NCBI RefSeq assembly: GCF_042887685.1
Contig: NZ_JBHVOS010000008.1
Location: 98,154-162,153 of the forward strand
From: Oerskovia sp042887685
GTDB taxonomy: Bacteria; Actinomycetota; Actinomycetes; Actinomycetales; Cellulomonadaceae
Length of the DNA: 64,000 nt
Direction of reading: 5' to 3'
The position numbers and the translations under genes are program-made. Below the pieces are notes generated by a model. That model saw only the letters and a list, made by a program, of their open reading frames with translations. It was not told where the DNA came from and ran no database searches. This document shows, in pieces, positions 1 to 8,806 of the stretch (the first letter of the stretch is position 1; the number at the start of each line of letters is the position of its first letter).

Positions 1-795
1 CCGGCCGTCCCCGGCTCGCTGCTGGTCATGGGTCTGGTCCTGGCGGGTCACGACCTGGGCACCATGCTCGTGATCCTGCTGCTCGTCGCGGGCGCGTTCT
101 TCGTCGCCGGTGTCGACTGGAGGCTCCTCGCGACGGCGGGAGGCATCGCCGCACTGGTGGTCGGCGTCGGGTTCGTGGCCATGCAGGAGAGCTCCAACCG
201 CACGAGCCGCTTCCTCGCGACCTACGCGGGCGTCTGCGACACGACCGACGCGAACGTGGGCACGGGGTGCTACCAGTCGGTGCACGGCCTGTGGGCCCTC
301 GGGACCGGCGGGTTCGGCGGCGTGGGCCTGGGGGCGAGCCGCGAGAAGTGGAGCTATCTCCCCGAGGCGCACAACGACTTCATCTTCGGCGTGATCGGCG
401 AGGAGCTGGGCCTGCTCGGCACGCTCCTCGTCCTCGCGCTCTTCGCGGTGCTCGGGCTCGCGATGAGCCGCGTGATCCGTCGGCACCCGGACCCGTTCGT
501 GAAGATCACGACCGCGGGCATCGCGTGCTGGATCGTCGGGCAGGCGTTCATCAACATCGGTGTCGTGATCGGCATCGTCCCCGTCATCGGCGTCCCGCTG
601 CCCCTGGTCTCCTCGGGCGGCTCGGCACTCATCACGACCATGGCCGCGCTCGGCGTCGTCATCTCGTTCGCGCGCGACGAGCCGGGGGCGCGCGAGGCGC
701 TCAGCGCCCGGGGGAGCGTGGTGCGCAGGTCGCTCGCCGTCGTCGGGCACGCCGGGCGACGCGCCCTCCCGCGCCGACGCTCCCAGCAGCGATGA
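1..795 (+). CDS. ftsW: FtsW, septal peptidoglycan glycosyltransferase (5' end outside window)
   Basis: The reading frame is open from base 1, so only the C-terminal part is present (about 264 residues). FtsW is a SEDS-family membrane enzyme that polymerises lipid II at the division septum. Visible are several hydrophobic segments, the loop GGFGGVGLGASREKWSYLPE, the motif HNDFIFGVIGEELG and the late segment GVPLPLVSSGGSAL, all typical of FtsW/RodA/SpoVE. Position just before murG fits FtsW rather than RodA. The tail after the last membrane segment is short and arginine-rich, as expected for a cytosolic end. Confidence 0.95.
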   Translation, partial: PAVPGSLLVMGLVLAGHDLGTMLVILLLVAGAFFVAGVDWRLLATAGGIAALVVGVGFVAMQESSNRTSRFLATYAGVCDTTDANVGTGCYQSVHGLWALGTGGFGGVGLGASREKWSYLPEAHNDFIFGVIGEELGLLGTLLVLALFAVLGLAMSRVIRRHPDPFVKITTAGIACWIVGQAFINIGVVIGIVPVIGVPLPLVSSGGSALITTMAALGVVISFARDEPGAREALSARGSVVRRSLAVVGHAGRRALPRRRSQQR

Positions 796-921
796 CCGCG
801 GGCCGGCACGGGTGCGACGCCCGGGCGCCGGGACCGTCGCCGACGCGCACGGCTACCCTCAGGACTCCGGGCCTTCCCGGGACAGCAACCAGCAGCGACA
901 GCAAGGACAGGTGACAGGTAC

Positions 922-2046
922 GTGGTGAGCTCTTCAGTCGGCTCGGTGGTGCTCGCAGGCGGCGGGACGGCGGGGCACGTCAACCCGCTGCTCGCGGTCG
1001 CGGACGAGCTGCGCGCACGCAACCCCGAGGCGGTCCTGACCGTGCTCGGGACGGAGAGCGGGCTCGAGGCGGACCTCGTGCCGGCGCGCGGGTACCCGCT
1101 GCGCTTCGTGCCCAAGGTGCCGATGCCGCGCCGCCCGAGCGGCGAGTGGGTCGCGCTGCCGGGGCGGCTCAAGGCCGCGGTCGAGGCGGCGGGGGCCGTG
1201 ATCGACGAGACCCGGGCCGAGGTCGTGGTGGGCTTCGGCGGCTACGTCTCGACCCCCGCGTACATCGCGGCTCACCGCCGCGGCGTACCGATCGTGATCC
1301 ACGAGCAGAATGCTCGGCCTGGCCTCGCGAACCGGGCGGGCGCTCGCTGGGCGACGTCGGTCGCGCTCACGTTCGAGGGGACCCCGCTCAAGGGTGGTGT
1401 CGTCACGGGGCTGCCGCTGCGCTGGGAGATCGCCGACCTGATCCGCGACCGCGGGGTCGACGCACCGACGGTGCGGGCGAACGCCGCGGCGTCGTTGGGC
1501 CTGGACCCGGCGCGCCCCACCGTGGTCGTCACGGGTGGCTCGCTCGGCGCCCAGAGCCTCAACGAGGCGGTGTCGGGTGCGGCGCGCGAGATCCTCGCGA
1601 CCGGGGCCCAGGTCCTGCACCTGACCGGCCGGGGCAAGGCGGACGCGGTGCGCGCAGCGGTGGCAGGGCTGGGTGGCTACGACGTGCGCGAGTACCTCGC
1701 GGAGATGCACCTCGCGTACGCGGTCGCGGACCTCGTGGTCTGCCGCTCGGGCGCGGGGACGGTCAGCGAGCTCGCCGCGCTGGGTATCCCCGCGGTCTAC
1801 GTGCCGCTGCCCATCGGGAACGGCGAGCAGAGGCTCAACGCCGGTCCGCTCGTGCGGGCCGGGGGCGGCATCCTCGTCGAGGACGAGGCGTTCACCGCGC
1901 CGTGGGTGGCCGTGAACGTCCCGGCGCTGGTCACCGACGGCGACCGCCTGCGCACCATGGCCTCGCTCGCCTCGCGGGCCGGGGTCCAGGACGCGACGGC
2001 ACGGGTCGCGGACCTGGTCGTGAAGGCCGCCGGGAGCGCGCGATGA
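922..2046 (+). CDS. murG: MurG, lipid II-forming GlcNAc transferase
   Basis: Transfers GlcNAc from UDP-GlcNAc to undecaprenyl-PP-MurNAc-pentapeptide on the inner membrane face, giving lipid II. The 374-residue product has the N-terminal glycine loop GGGTAGH (residues 13-19), the domain-joining GGSLGAQ (205-211) and the donor-binding RSGAGTVSE (275-283). Length is normal for the family. The GTG start at 922 lies after a purine-rich stretch (AAGGACAGG). The stop overlaps the murC start by four bases, so the two are probably translationally coupled. Confidence 0.96.
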   Translation: MVSSSVGSVVLAGGGTAGHVNPLLAVADELRARNPEAVLTVLGTESGLEADLVPARGYPLRFVPKVPMPRRPSGEWVALPGRLKAAVEAAGAVIDETRAEVVVGFGGYVSTPAYIAAHRRGVPIVIHEQNARPGLANRAGARWATSVALTFEGTPLKGGVVTGLPLRWEIADLIRDRGVDAPTVRANAAASLGLDPARPTVVVTGGSLGAQSLNEAVSGAAREILATGAQVLHLTGRGKADAVRAAVAGLGGYDVREYLAEMHLAYAVADLVVCRSGAGTVSELAALGIPAVYVPLPIGNGEQRLNAGPLVRAGGGILVEDEAFTAPWVAVNVPALVTDGDRLRTMASLASRAGVQDATARVADLVVKAAGSAR

Positions 2047-3551
2047 CGGGCACCGACGGCGGGCCCGCGGCGGCGCCTCCGGCGCTCGACGACCTGGGGA
2101 CCGTCCACCTCGTCGGCATCGGCGGCGCGGGCATGTCCGTCGTGGCCCGCCTGCTCGTCGCGCGCGGGGTGCGGGTCCAGGGCTCGGACGCCAAGGACAG
2201 CGCCGTGGTCGAGGCGCTGCGATCGGACGGAGTCACCGTCCACGTGGGGCACGACGCGCGCAACGTCGAGGGGGCCGACACGCTCGTGCTGTCGAGCGCG
2301 GTGCGTCCCGACAACCCCGAGCTGGTCGCGGCGCGAGCCGCGGGCCTGCGCGTGCTGCACCGTTCGGAGGCGCTCGCCGCGCTCATGGCGCTGGGCCGCT
2401 CGGTCGCGGTCGCGGGCGCGCACGGCAAGACCACGACGTCGGCCATGGTCGCGACGACCCTGCGCTCGGCGGGTCTCGACCCGTCCTTCGCGATCGGGGG
2501 CTCGGTCATCACGAGCGACGGCGCGGTCCCCGGGGGACACCTGGGGGCGGGGGACGTCGTGGTCGCGGAGGCCGACGAGTCGGACGGCTCGTTCCTCAAC
2601 TACGCCCCGACCATCGCGGTCGTGCTGAACGTCGAGCCCGACCACCTGGACCACTACGGCTCGCGCGAGGCGTTCGAGCAGGCGTTCGTCGACTTCGCGC
2701 AGCGCATCGCGCCGGGCGGGTTCCTCGTCGCGTGCGCGGACGACCCGGGTGCCCGCACCCTGGCCGACGCGCACCGCGCGTCGGGCGGTCGGGTCGTCAC
2801 GTACGGCACGTCGCCGGGCAGCGACGCGCGGCTGTCGGACGTCCGGCCCGACGGCGCCACGGGCGTGGCTGCGCGGCTCACCGTCACCGGTGAGGCAGAG
2901 GGCCGGGACGCCCGGGCGCTCGTCGGCGCGCCGGACGTCCTCGAGCCGAGGTCCCACGACCTGCGCCTGCAGGTGCCCGGCGCGCACAACGCGCTCAACG
3001 CCGCCGCGGCGGTCGCGACCGCGATCCTGCTGGGCGTGAGCACCGAGCAGGCCGTGGCCGGGGTGGGCGAGTTCCTGGGCACCGGTCGACGCTTCGAGTC
3101 CCGGGGCGAGGCGGGCGGCGTACGGGTGGTCGACGACTACGCGCACCACCCGACCGAGGTCGCGGCGCTCCTGGCCGCGGCGCGCCCCGTGGCTGCGGGC
3201 GGGCGGGTGCTCGTGCTCTTCCAGCCGCACCTGTTCTCCCGCACGCGCACCTTCGCTCGGGAGTTCGCCGACGCGTTGTCGCTCGCCGACGAGGTCGTGG
3301 TCACAGGCGTGTACGCGGCGCGGGAGGACCCGGACCCGACGACGGGTTCGTGGACGATCACCGACCTCATGGCGGGCGGGGTCGTCCGGGGCGTCGAGGA
3401 CAGGTTCGAGGCGGCTCGTGCGATCGCGGCCTCCGCGCGTCCCGGTGACCTGCTGCTCACGGTGGGGGCCGGGGACGTGACCGAGCTCGGCGCGGTGGTC
3501 CTCGATGCGCTCTCGCAGCCCGTCGCGCCTGCGGGGGAGGGCGACGACTGA
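2043..3551 (+). CDS. murC: MurC, UDP-N-acetylmuramate-L-alanine ligase
   Basis: ATP-dependent ligase adding L-alanine to UDP-MurNAc in the cytosol. The 502-residue protein shows the nucleotide-fold glycine motif GIGGAGM (25-31), the ATP loop GAHGKTTT (125-132), the Mur motif EADESDGSF and the C-domain signature DDYAHHPTEV. The open frame extends far upstream, but ATG 2043 is chosen because it gives the normal N-terminus and an ATGA overlap with murG. The stop overlaps the ftsQ start in the same way. Confidence 0.96.
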   Translation: MTGTDGGPAAAPPALDDLGTVHLVGIGGAGMSVVARLLVARGVRVQGSDAKDSAVVEALRSDGVTVHVGHDARNVEGADTLVLSSAVRPDNPELVAARAAGLRVLHRSEALAALMALGRSVAVAGAHGKTTTSAMVATTLRSAGLDPSFAIGGSVITSDGAVPGGHLGAGDVVVAEADESDGSFLNYAPTIAVVLNVEPDHLDHYGSREAFEQAFVDFAQRIAPGGFLVACADDPGARTLADAHRASGGRVVTYGTSPGSDARLSDVRPDGATGVAARLTVTGEAEGRDARALVGAPDVLEPRSHDLRLQVPGAHNALNAAAAVATAILLGVSTEQAVAGVGEFLGTGRRFESRGEAGGVRVVDDYAHHPTEVAALLAAARPVAAGGRVLVLFQPHLFSRTRTFAREFADALSLADEVVVTGVYAAREDPDPTTGSWTITDLMAGGVVRGVEDRFEAARAIAASARPGDLLLTVGAGDVTELGAVVLDALSQPVAPAGEGDD

Positions 3552-4618
3552 TGCGTCCGCCGTCCCGCCCTCGGCCCGCGGCGCCTCGTCCGGCCTCGCA
3601 TCCTGCGCAGCCTCGGCAGGCGCAGCCGGCCCGGCCTCCCCGGCCGGAGCCCGGTCCGGGCGGCCCGGCCGGTCCGACCCGGCCCCCGGAGGCGCCCGAC
3701 GCGCCGGGCTGGGGCGAGGAGGCGGCGGGCGACGACGTCGCGACGCAGCCGCTCGTGCTCCGGGGCGCCGAGCTCGCACGGACCGAGCCCACGAACGCGC
3801 GACGGGAACGTCCCCCGACCGCCCCGGTCCCCTTCGTTGGGGCGGGGGGTGGGCAGGGTGGGCGACCGGTCGACCGGGTGGTCTCGACCGGGATGGCGGA
3901 CCGGCTGGCCGAGAAGGCCGCGATGCGTCGGCACCTGCTCAGGAACCGGATCCTGGGGTGGGCCGCGGCGGTGCTCGCGGTCGTGGCCGGGGTGTGGGTC
4001 GTGCTCTTCTCGCCCCTGCTCGGGACGGACCCGGCCAAGGTCGAGATCTCGGGGGAGGGGACGGTGATCGACGTCGCCCAGGTCGAGCAGGCCGTGGCGC
4101 GGGTCGACGGCGTCCCGTTGCCCCGCGTGGACACGATCGGGCTGCGGGACGCGATCCTCGATCTCAACGGCGTCCGTGACGTGCGGATCCTGCGAGTGTG
4201 GCCGGACGGGCTGAGCGTGACCCTCGAGTCGAGGGAGCCGGTGGCGGCCGTCCCGCACGAGGGTGCCTTCGCTCTGCTGGACCGTGACGGGGTCCAGGTC
4301 GCCACGGTCGACGCGGTGCCGGACGGCCTGCCGGAGATCGGCGTGACGCTCGACGAGAAGGGTGCGCGGTCGTTGCATGCGGCTCGTATCGTGCTCAACG
4401 CTCTCCCTCCCGAGCTGCGGGCCGAGGTCGCAGAGGTCACGGCTCCGACGCAGGACGCGGTCACCATGACGTTGCGCGACGGTGCGGTCGTCGAGTGGGG
4501 CAACGAGGAGGACGCGGCGCTCAAGGTCCGGGTGCTCCAGGCGTTGCGGGCGCTGCCCGAGAACCAGGGGGTCACGCTCTTCGACGTGTCGGCCCCCACG
4601 ATGCCGATCAGCCGGTGA
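3551..4618 (+). CDS. ftsQ: FtsQ/DivIB, cell-division membrane protein
   Basis: Bitopic divisome protein linking early and late division proteins. The 355 residues begin with a long proline-rich cytosolic region (about 1-110), followed by a basic stretch, one membrane segment (about 134-154), and an outer POTRA-type domain beginning near residue 160 that contains DAILDLNGVRDVRILRVWPD. Identity rests on this layout and on its place between murC and ftsZ. ATG 3551 overlaps the murC stop. The proline-rich leader is unusually long but common in high-GC actinobacteria. Confidence 0.93.
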   Translation: MRPPSRPRPAAPRPASHPAQPRQAQPARPPRPEPGPGGPAGPTRPPEAPDAPGWGEEAAGDDVATQPLVLRGAELARTEPTNARRERPPTAPVPFVGAGGGQGGRPVDRVVSTGMADRLAEKAAMRRHLLRNRILGWAAAVLAVVAGVWVVLFSPLLGTDPAKVEISGEGTVIDVAQVEQAVARVDGVPLPRVDTIGLRDAILDLNGVRDVRILRVWPDGLSVTLESREPVAAVPHEGAFALLDRDGVQVATVDAVPDGLPEIGVTLDEKGARSLHAARIVLNALPPELRAEVAEVTAPTQDAVTMTLRDGAVVEWGNEEDAALKVRVLQALRALPENQGVTLFDVSAPTMPISR

Positions 4619-4681
4619 GCGGCTGGGAGGATGTGACATGGACCATCGCGGAGGTTTTCGCCGACACGCGCGGGCGGGTCG

Positions 4682-4740
4682 TTGATACGGCAGGGACGGG
4701 CACCTACCGTCGACACAGCACAACCTGACATAACTATAAC
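4682..4740 (+). promoter_or_regulatory. Candidate ftsZ promoter(s)
   Basis: Within the 172-bp ftsQ-ftsZ gap, TTGATA (4682-4687) and TACCGT (4705-4710) are separated by 17 bp, a good sigma-70-type pair. A second -10-like TATAAC lies at 4735-4740 in a locally AT-rich patch, rare in this GC-rich sequence. Extra ftsZ promoters inside this gap are known in other actinobacteria. Here the call is from sequence alone. Confidence 0.5.
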
Positions 4741-4790
4741 CCTCTAGTTGAGGGTGAAGGTTGAGGGCTACAGGATCGAGAGGCATTGAC

Positions 4791-6104
4791 GTGGCAACTC
4801 CGCAGAACTACCTAGCAGTGATCAAGGTGGTCGGCATCGGCGGTGGTGGCGTGAACGCCGTCAACCGGATGATCGAGGTCGGTCTCAAGGGCGTCGAGTT
4901 CATCGCCATCAACACCGACGCGCAGGCGCTGCTGATGTCCGACGCGGACGTCAAGCTCGACGTCGGGCGCGAGCTCACGCGCGGCCTCGGAGCGGGGGCC
5001 GACCCTGAGGTGGGCAAGAAAGCGGCCGAGGACCACGCCGAGGAGATCGAGGACGTCCTGCGCGGCGCCGACATGGTCTTCGTCACGGCGGGCGAGGGCG
5101 GCGGCACCGGGACCGGTGGCGCGCCCGTGGTCGCGCGCATCGCCCGCTCGCTCGGCGCCCTGACCGTCGGTGTCGTCACGCGACCCTTCACGTTCGAGGG
5201 TCGTCGTCGGTCCGTCCAGGCGGACCAGGGGATCGAGGCACTGCGCAACGAGGTCGACACCCTCATCGTCATCCCGAACGACCGGCTCCTGTCGATGTCC
5301 GACCGCAACGTCTCGGCGCTCGACGCGTTCCACTCGGCCGACCAGGTCCTGCTCTCGGGCGTCCAGGGCATCACGGACCTCATCACGACCCCGGGCCTGA
5401 TCAACCTCGACTTCGCCGACGTGAAGTCCGTCATGCAGGGCGCGGGCAGCGCCCTCATGGGCATCGGCTCCGCACGCGGCGAGGACCGGGCCGTCCAGGC
5501 GGCCGAGCTCGCGATCTCCTCCCCGCTGCTCGAGGCGAGCATCGACGGTGCGCACGGGGTCCTGCTGTCGATCCAGGGCGGCTCCGACCTCGGGCTCTTC
5601 GAGATCAACGAGGCGGCACGCCTGGTCCACGAGGCGGCCCACACCGAGGCGAACATCATCTTCGGTGCGGTGATCGACGACGCCCTCGGCGACGAGGTCC
5701 GCGTGACGGTCATCGCGGCCGGGTTCGACGGCGGCACGCCCCAGATCCGCAAGGACGCCCGCGCGCTGGGTCAGGTCGCCGGGACGCCTGCGGCCCCGCC
5801 CGTACCCGCACCGCTGCCCGCGGCCGTGCCGACGGCCACGGGCAGCCACACGCTCCCGCGCCCGGTGGTCCCGATCGCCTCGGAGCCCGACGACGTCCCC
5901 GTCACCTTCGGGGGCGGTGCCGCGACGGTCTCGGCCGGCTATGCGCCGATCCCGACGTTCAGCGTCGTCCCGACCGAGGAGAACGTCAACGCCGAGCAGC
6001 CGTCGGCCGAGCGCTCGGCCCAGGTCGAGGTTCCCCGCCTGTACGACGAGGAGCCCGTCCGGCGCAAGGTCGAGGACCTCGACGTCCCCGACTTCCTGAA
6101 GTAG
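4791..6104 (+). CDS. ftsZ: FtsZ, tubulin-like division GTPase
   Basis: Polymerises into the Z ring that organises septation. I place the start at GTG 4791 (MATPQNYLAV...), which has GAGAGG seven bases upstream. A TTG at 4761 would only add ten atypical residues. The 437-residue protein has the N-terminal GIGGGGVNAVNRM, the tubulin signature GGGTGTGG (103-110), a GTPase core to about residue 325, a variable proline/alanine linker, and the conserved C-terminal peptide ending DVPDFLK that binds SepF and FtsA-like partners. Confidence 0.98.
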   Translation: MATPQNYLAVIKVVGIGGGGVNAVNRMIEVGLKGVEFIAINTDAQALLMSDADVKLDVGRELTRGLGAGADPEVGKKAAEDHAEEIEDVLRGADMVFVTAGEGGGTGTGGAPVVARIARSLGALTVGVVTRPFTFEGRRRSVQADQGIEALRNEVDTLIVIPNDRLLSMSDRNVSALDAFHSADQVLLSGVQGITDLITTPGLINLDFADVKSVMQGAGSALMGIGSARGEDRAVQAAELAISSPLLEASIDGAHGVLLSIQGGSDLGLFEINEAARLVHEAAHTEANIIFGAVIDDALGDEVRVTVIAAGFDGGTPQIRKDARALGQVAGTPAAPPVPAPLPAAVPTATGSHTLPRPVVPIASEPDDVPVTFGGGAATVSAGYAPIPTFSVVPTEENVNAEQPSAERSAQVEVPRLYDEEPVRRKVEDLDVPDFLK

Positions 6105-6107
6105 CCC

Positions 6108-6893
6108 GTGCCCGATCCTGCACTCCCCGCACCCCCGGTTCTCGAGGTCGACCTCGGACCGGGGGTGCGTGCTGCTTTCACGGGACGGGTCGGCGGGTCC
6201 TCGCCCGCACCCTGGTCCGGGCTCAACCTCGGCCTGGGGGTCGGTGACGACGCCGAGCGTGTCCTCGCTCATCGCGAGGCGGTCGGTCGCCGGCTCGGTG
6301 CACCGCTGGTCTTCGGCACGCAGGTGCACGGCGCCGAGGTCCGCGTGCTCTCGGCGGCCGACCGGGCGGCCCGGGTCGAGACGGGCGAGGGGGCAGCTAC
6401 GTGCGGCGAGCAGGACGCGCTCGTGACGGCCCAGCCCGGGCTCGGGCTCGGGGTCCTGGTCGCGGACTGCGTCCCGGTCCTGCTCGCCGACCCGTACGCC
6501 CGGGTCGTCGGCGTCGTCCACGCGGGGCGCCAAGGGCTGCTCGCAGGGGTCGTCGGCGCTGCGCTCGGGGTGCTCGTCGCCCAGGGGGCGCGCGCGGACC
6601 AGGTGCGTGCCGTCGTCGGGCCTGCTGCCTGCGGGCGGTGCTACGAGGTCCCCGAGCACATGCGCGACGAGGTCGCCGCGGCCCGTCCCGGCACGTCGTC
6701 GACCACGAGCTGGGGCACCCCGGCGCTCGACCTGCCCGCCGGGGTCGTCGCGGAGCTGCGTGCCGCCGGCGTGCGGACCGTCGTCGAGACCGGGATCTGC
6801 ACCCTCGAGGACGAGCGCTTCTACTCCCACCGTCTCGCGACCCGTGGCGGCACCACGACGGGGCGGTTCGCGGGTGTCGTCGCTCTCGAGTGA
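6108..6893 (+). CDS. pgeF: YfiH/PgeF-family laccase-domain protein
   Basis: Member of the multicopper-polyphenol-oxidoreductase (DUF152) family. In E. coli the relative PgeF edits cell-wall precursors, and other members act as purine nucleosidases. The exact substrate here is unknown. The metal-site pattern is visible in FGTQVHGAEV, LVADCVPVLLAD, VVHAGRQG and CTLEDERFYSHR. 261 residues, GTG start three bases after the ftsZ stop, so almost surely cotranscribed with ftsZ. In many relatives a YggS-type PLP protein gene follows. It is absent here. Confidence 0.9.
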   Translation: MPDPALPAPPVLEVDLGPGVRAAFTGRVGGSSPAPWSGLNLGLGVGDDAERVLAHREAVGRRLGAPLVFGTQVHGAEVRVLSAADRAARVETGEGAATCGEQDALVTAQPGLGLGVLVADCVPVLLADPYARVVGVVHAGRQGLLAGVVGAALGVLVAQGARADQVRAVVGPAACGRCYEVPEHMRDEVAAARPGTSSTTSWGTPALDLPAGVVAELRAAGVRTVVETGICTLEDERFYSHRLATRGGTTTGRFAGVVALE

Positions 6894-6985
6894 CCGGCCG
6901 CCGGGTCTCGACGTGCCGTTTCTCACCCCCCGGCCCGTTGTCGTCTCCTGGGCGTGTCGCATCACGCGCGTGTCCGGGGCTGGGC

Positions 6986-6991
6986 TAGCGT
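6986..6991 (+). promoter_or_regulatory. Candidate sepF -10 box
   Basis: TAGCGT in the 143-bp gap before sepF, about 46 bases before the start codon. No convincing -35 is seen at the right spacing, so this is a weak promoter call. Confidence 0.3.
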
Positions 6992-7036
6992 GCAAAGCAC
7001 GGAACCAGCAGTCGACATGAGGACGGAGAGAGGGCG

Positions 7037-7522
7037 ATGGCCGGAGCACTTCGCAAGACCATGCTTTACCTGGGCCTCGCTGATGATCGAGGCGAGGGCG
7101 ACCAGGAAGAGTTCATCGACGAGTACGACGACTTGGGGGCCGACGTGCCGACCGACTACCAGGCTCAGGTGACCCCGCTGCACCGGACGGTCGCCCCACG
7201 AGAGGTACCCCAGACGAGCATGTCAGCAGCCGAGCTCCGCCGGATCACCACCGTGCACCCGCGCTCCTACAACGACGCCCGCGTCATCGGGGAGGCGTTC
7301 CGTGGCGGCACCCCCGTCATCATGAACCTCTCCGACATGGACGACGCGGACGCCAAGCGACTCGTCGACTTCTCCGCAGGCCTCATCTTCGGGCTGCACG
7401 GAGCCATCGAACGAGTGACCAACAAGGTCTTCCTGCTCTCTCCGGAGCACGTCGAGATCACCGGTGAGGAGCAGGCTCCCGAGCCTCCGGTGAGCCGGGC
7501 CGGCTTCTTCAACCAGAGCTGA
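7037..7522 (+). CDS. sepF: SepF, FtsZ membrane anchor and ring organiser
   Basis: Actinobacterial SepF links FtsZ to the membrane and is generally essential where FtsA is missing. The 161-residue protein begins MAGALRKTMLYLGL (an amphipathic membrane-binding helix), then an acidic linker and the C-terminal core with RSYNDARVIGEAFR, VIMNLSDMDDADAKRLVDF and GLIFGLHGAIERV. GGAGAGAG-like purines precede the ATG. Position downstream of ftsZ and upstream of yggT/divIVA is standard. Confidence 0.95.
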   Translation: MAGALRKTMLYLGLADDRGEGDQEEFIDEYDDLGADVPTDYQAQVTPLHRTVAPREVPQTSMSAAELRRITTVHPRSYNDARVIGEAFRGGTPVIMNLSDMDDADAKRLVDFSAGLIFGLHGAIERVTNKVFLLSPEHVEITGEEQAPEPPVSRAGFFNQS

Positions 7523-7548
7523 CCGCGGACTCTGGCACAGTTGACCCT

Positions 7549-7833
7549 GTGAATTTCGTCTTCGATCTGCTGGCATTCGTCCTCGGCCTCTACCTCGTGG
7601 TGCTCATCGGACGGGTGGTGTTCGACTGGGTGCAGGTCTTCGCCCGGGACTGGCGCCCTCGGGGCGTCATGCTCGTCCTGGCGGAGGCCATCTACACCCT
7701 GACCGACCCACCGCTGCGAGCGCTGCGCAAGGTCATCCCGCCCCTGACCCTCGGTCAGGTGCGGATCGATCTCGGCTTCATCGTGCTCTTCCTCGCAGTG
7801 TCGTTCGCTGCACAGATCCTGAGGGCCCTGTAA
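7549..7833 (+). CDS. YggT-family membrane protein
   Basis: A 94-residue protein with two hydrophobic segments (about 5-25 and 73-93) separated by a basic loop containing DPPLRALRKVIPP, the usual YggT layout. YggT proteins sit beside sepF and divIVA in many bacteria and are thought to aid envelope or division functions. The precise role is unknown. The GTG start at 7549 lacks a clear ribosome-binding site, and CACAGT seven bases upstream could be a weak leaderless promoter. Confidence 0.88.
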   Translation: MNFVFDLLAFVLGLYLVVLIGRVVFDWVQVFARDWRPRGVMLVLAEAIYTLTDPPLRALRKVIPPLTLGQVRIDLGFIVLFLAVSFAAQILRAL

Positions 7834-7867
7834 ACACGTAGAAATCTGACATCACGGCGTTCTTGCG

Positions 7868-7895
7868 ACCGACGCCCCCTGGAGGGGCTCGGTCG
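7868..7895 (+). terminator. Hairpin after yggT
   Basis: GACCGA and GCCCC pair with GGGGC and TCGGTC (11 pairs with one bulged C). It lies 35 bases after the yggT stop. No T tract follows. It may terminate the sepF unit or sit in the divIVA leader. Confidence 0.5.
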
Positions 7896-7935
7896 GAGGC
7901 CGCCTCCGCTGACAATCTCCGCTACTTTGGACTGT

Positions 7936-7953
7936 GGCGATCTCGAGATCGCC
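7936..7953. repeat. Perfect 18-bp palindrome upstream of divIVA
   Basis: GGCGATCTC followed immediately by its exact reverse complement GAGATCGCC, centred 43 bases before the divIVA ATG. With no loop bases it is a better candidate for a dimer-binding operator than for a terminator. TACTTT (7923-7928) just upstream is a possible -10 box. Confidence 0.6.
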
Positions 7954-7987
7954 CGGACTGACGGCGCAAACGCATTGAGGTGAGACG

Positions 7988-8644
7988 ATGGCACTGCTGA
8001 CAGCAGAGGACATCCTGAACAAGAAGTTCTCCGCGACGAAGTTCCGCGAGGGATACGACGTCGAAGAGGTCGATGACTTCCTGGACGAGGTGGTGAGGAC
8101 GCTCAACTCCGTGCAGGAGGAGAACGACGACCTCAAGACCAAGCTGGCCGCAGCGGAGCGACGTGTCGCCGAGCTCAGCCGGGCCGACGCCTCGGCGCCG
8201 TCCAAGCCGGCCGTGGTCGAGACCCCGTCGGCACCGGAGCCCGCACCCGTCGTGGCGAGCGTCGCGCCCGCCCTGGGCAAGCCGACCGCCGAGCCGGAGT
8301 CGGCCACCGGCATGCTCCAGCTCGCCCAGAAGCTGCACGACGACTACGTGCGCTCGGGCCAGCAGGAGGGCGACCGCCTCATCGCGGAAGCGAAGGAGGA
8401 GGGGACCCGGATCGTGCAGGAGGCCGAGGAGACCTCGCACCGCACGCTCTCGCAGCTCGAGCAGGAGCGGTCGCTCCTGGAGCGCAAGATCGACGAGCTC
8501 CGTCTCTTCGAGCGGGACTACCGCACGCGCCTCAAGAGCTACCTGCAGAACCTCATGGGGGACCTCGACAACCGCGGCAGCGCTCTCCCGCCCCGCAGCG
8601 GTTCCGGCGCGGGTCGCTCGAGCGACCTCAGCGCGGGCATCTAG
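7988..8644 (+). CDS. divIVA: DivIVA/Wag31, polar growth coiled-coil protein
   Basis: Recruits wall-synthesis enzymes to curved membranes at poles and septa. The 218 residues show the N-terminal lipid-binding head MALLTAEDILNKKFSATKFREGYDVEEVDDFLD, a first coiled coil (about 35-65), a proline/alanine-rich spacer (about 70-105), and a second long coiled coil (about 110-195) rich in E, Q and R. The start is supported by GAGGTGAG upstream. Single-gene transcription is likely given the hairpin and promoter-like region before it. Confidence 0.95.
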   Translation: MALLTAEDILNKKFSATKFREGYDVEEVDDFLDEVVRTLNSVQEENDDLKTKLAAAERRVAELSRADASAPSKPAVVETPSAPEPAPVVASVAPALGKPTAEPESATGMLQLAQKLHDDYVRSGQQEGDRLIAEAKEEGTRIVQEAEETSHRTLSQLEQERSLLERKIDELRLFERDYRTRLKSYLQNLMGDLDNRGSALPPRSGSGAGRSSDLSAGI

Positions 8645-8806
8645 TCCACCTGCCACCTGGCAGACGATCACACCAGGCGTGCGGACCACAGGGTTCGCCG
8701 TCGGTCGGTCCGTGACGACGCACCACACCGGTCCATCCGGCGTGGTGCGTTGTGCGTACCGGCGGGCGGCGTCTACTCTCACCGCAACTCGAACCGGAGG
8801 GGCGAC

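Noticed and set aside
4761..4790. TTG 4761 as ftsZ start
   Set aside because: It has no well-spaced ribosome-binding site and adds residues not seen in FtsZ, while GTG 4791 has GAGAGG at seven bases and the usual N-terminus.
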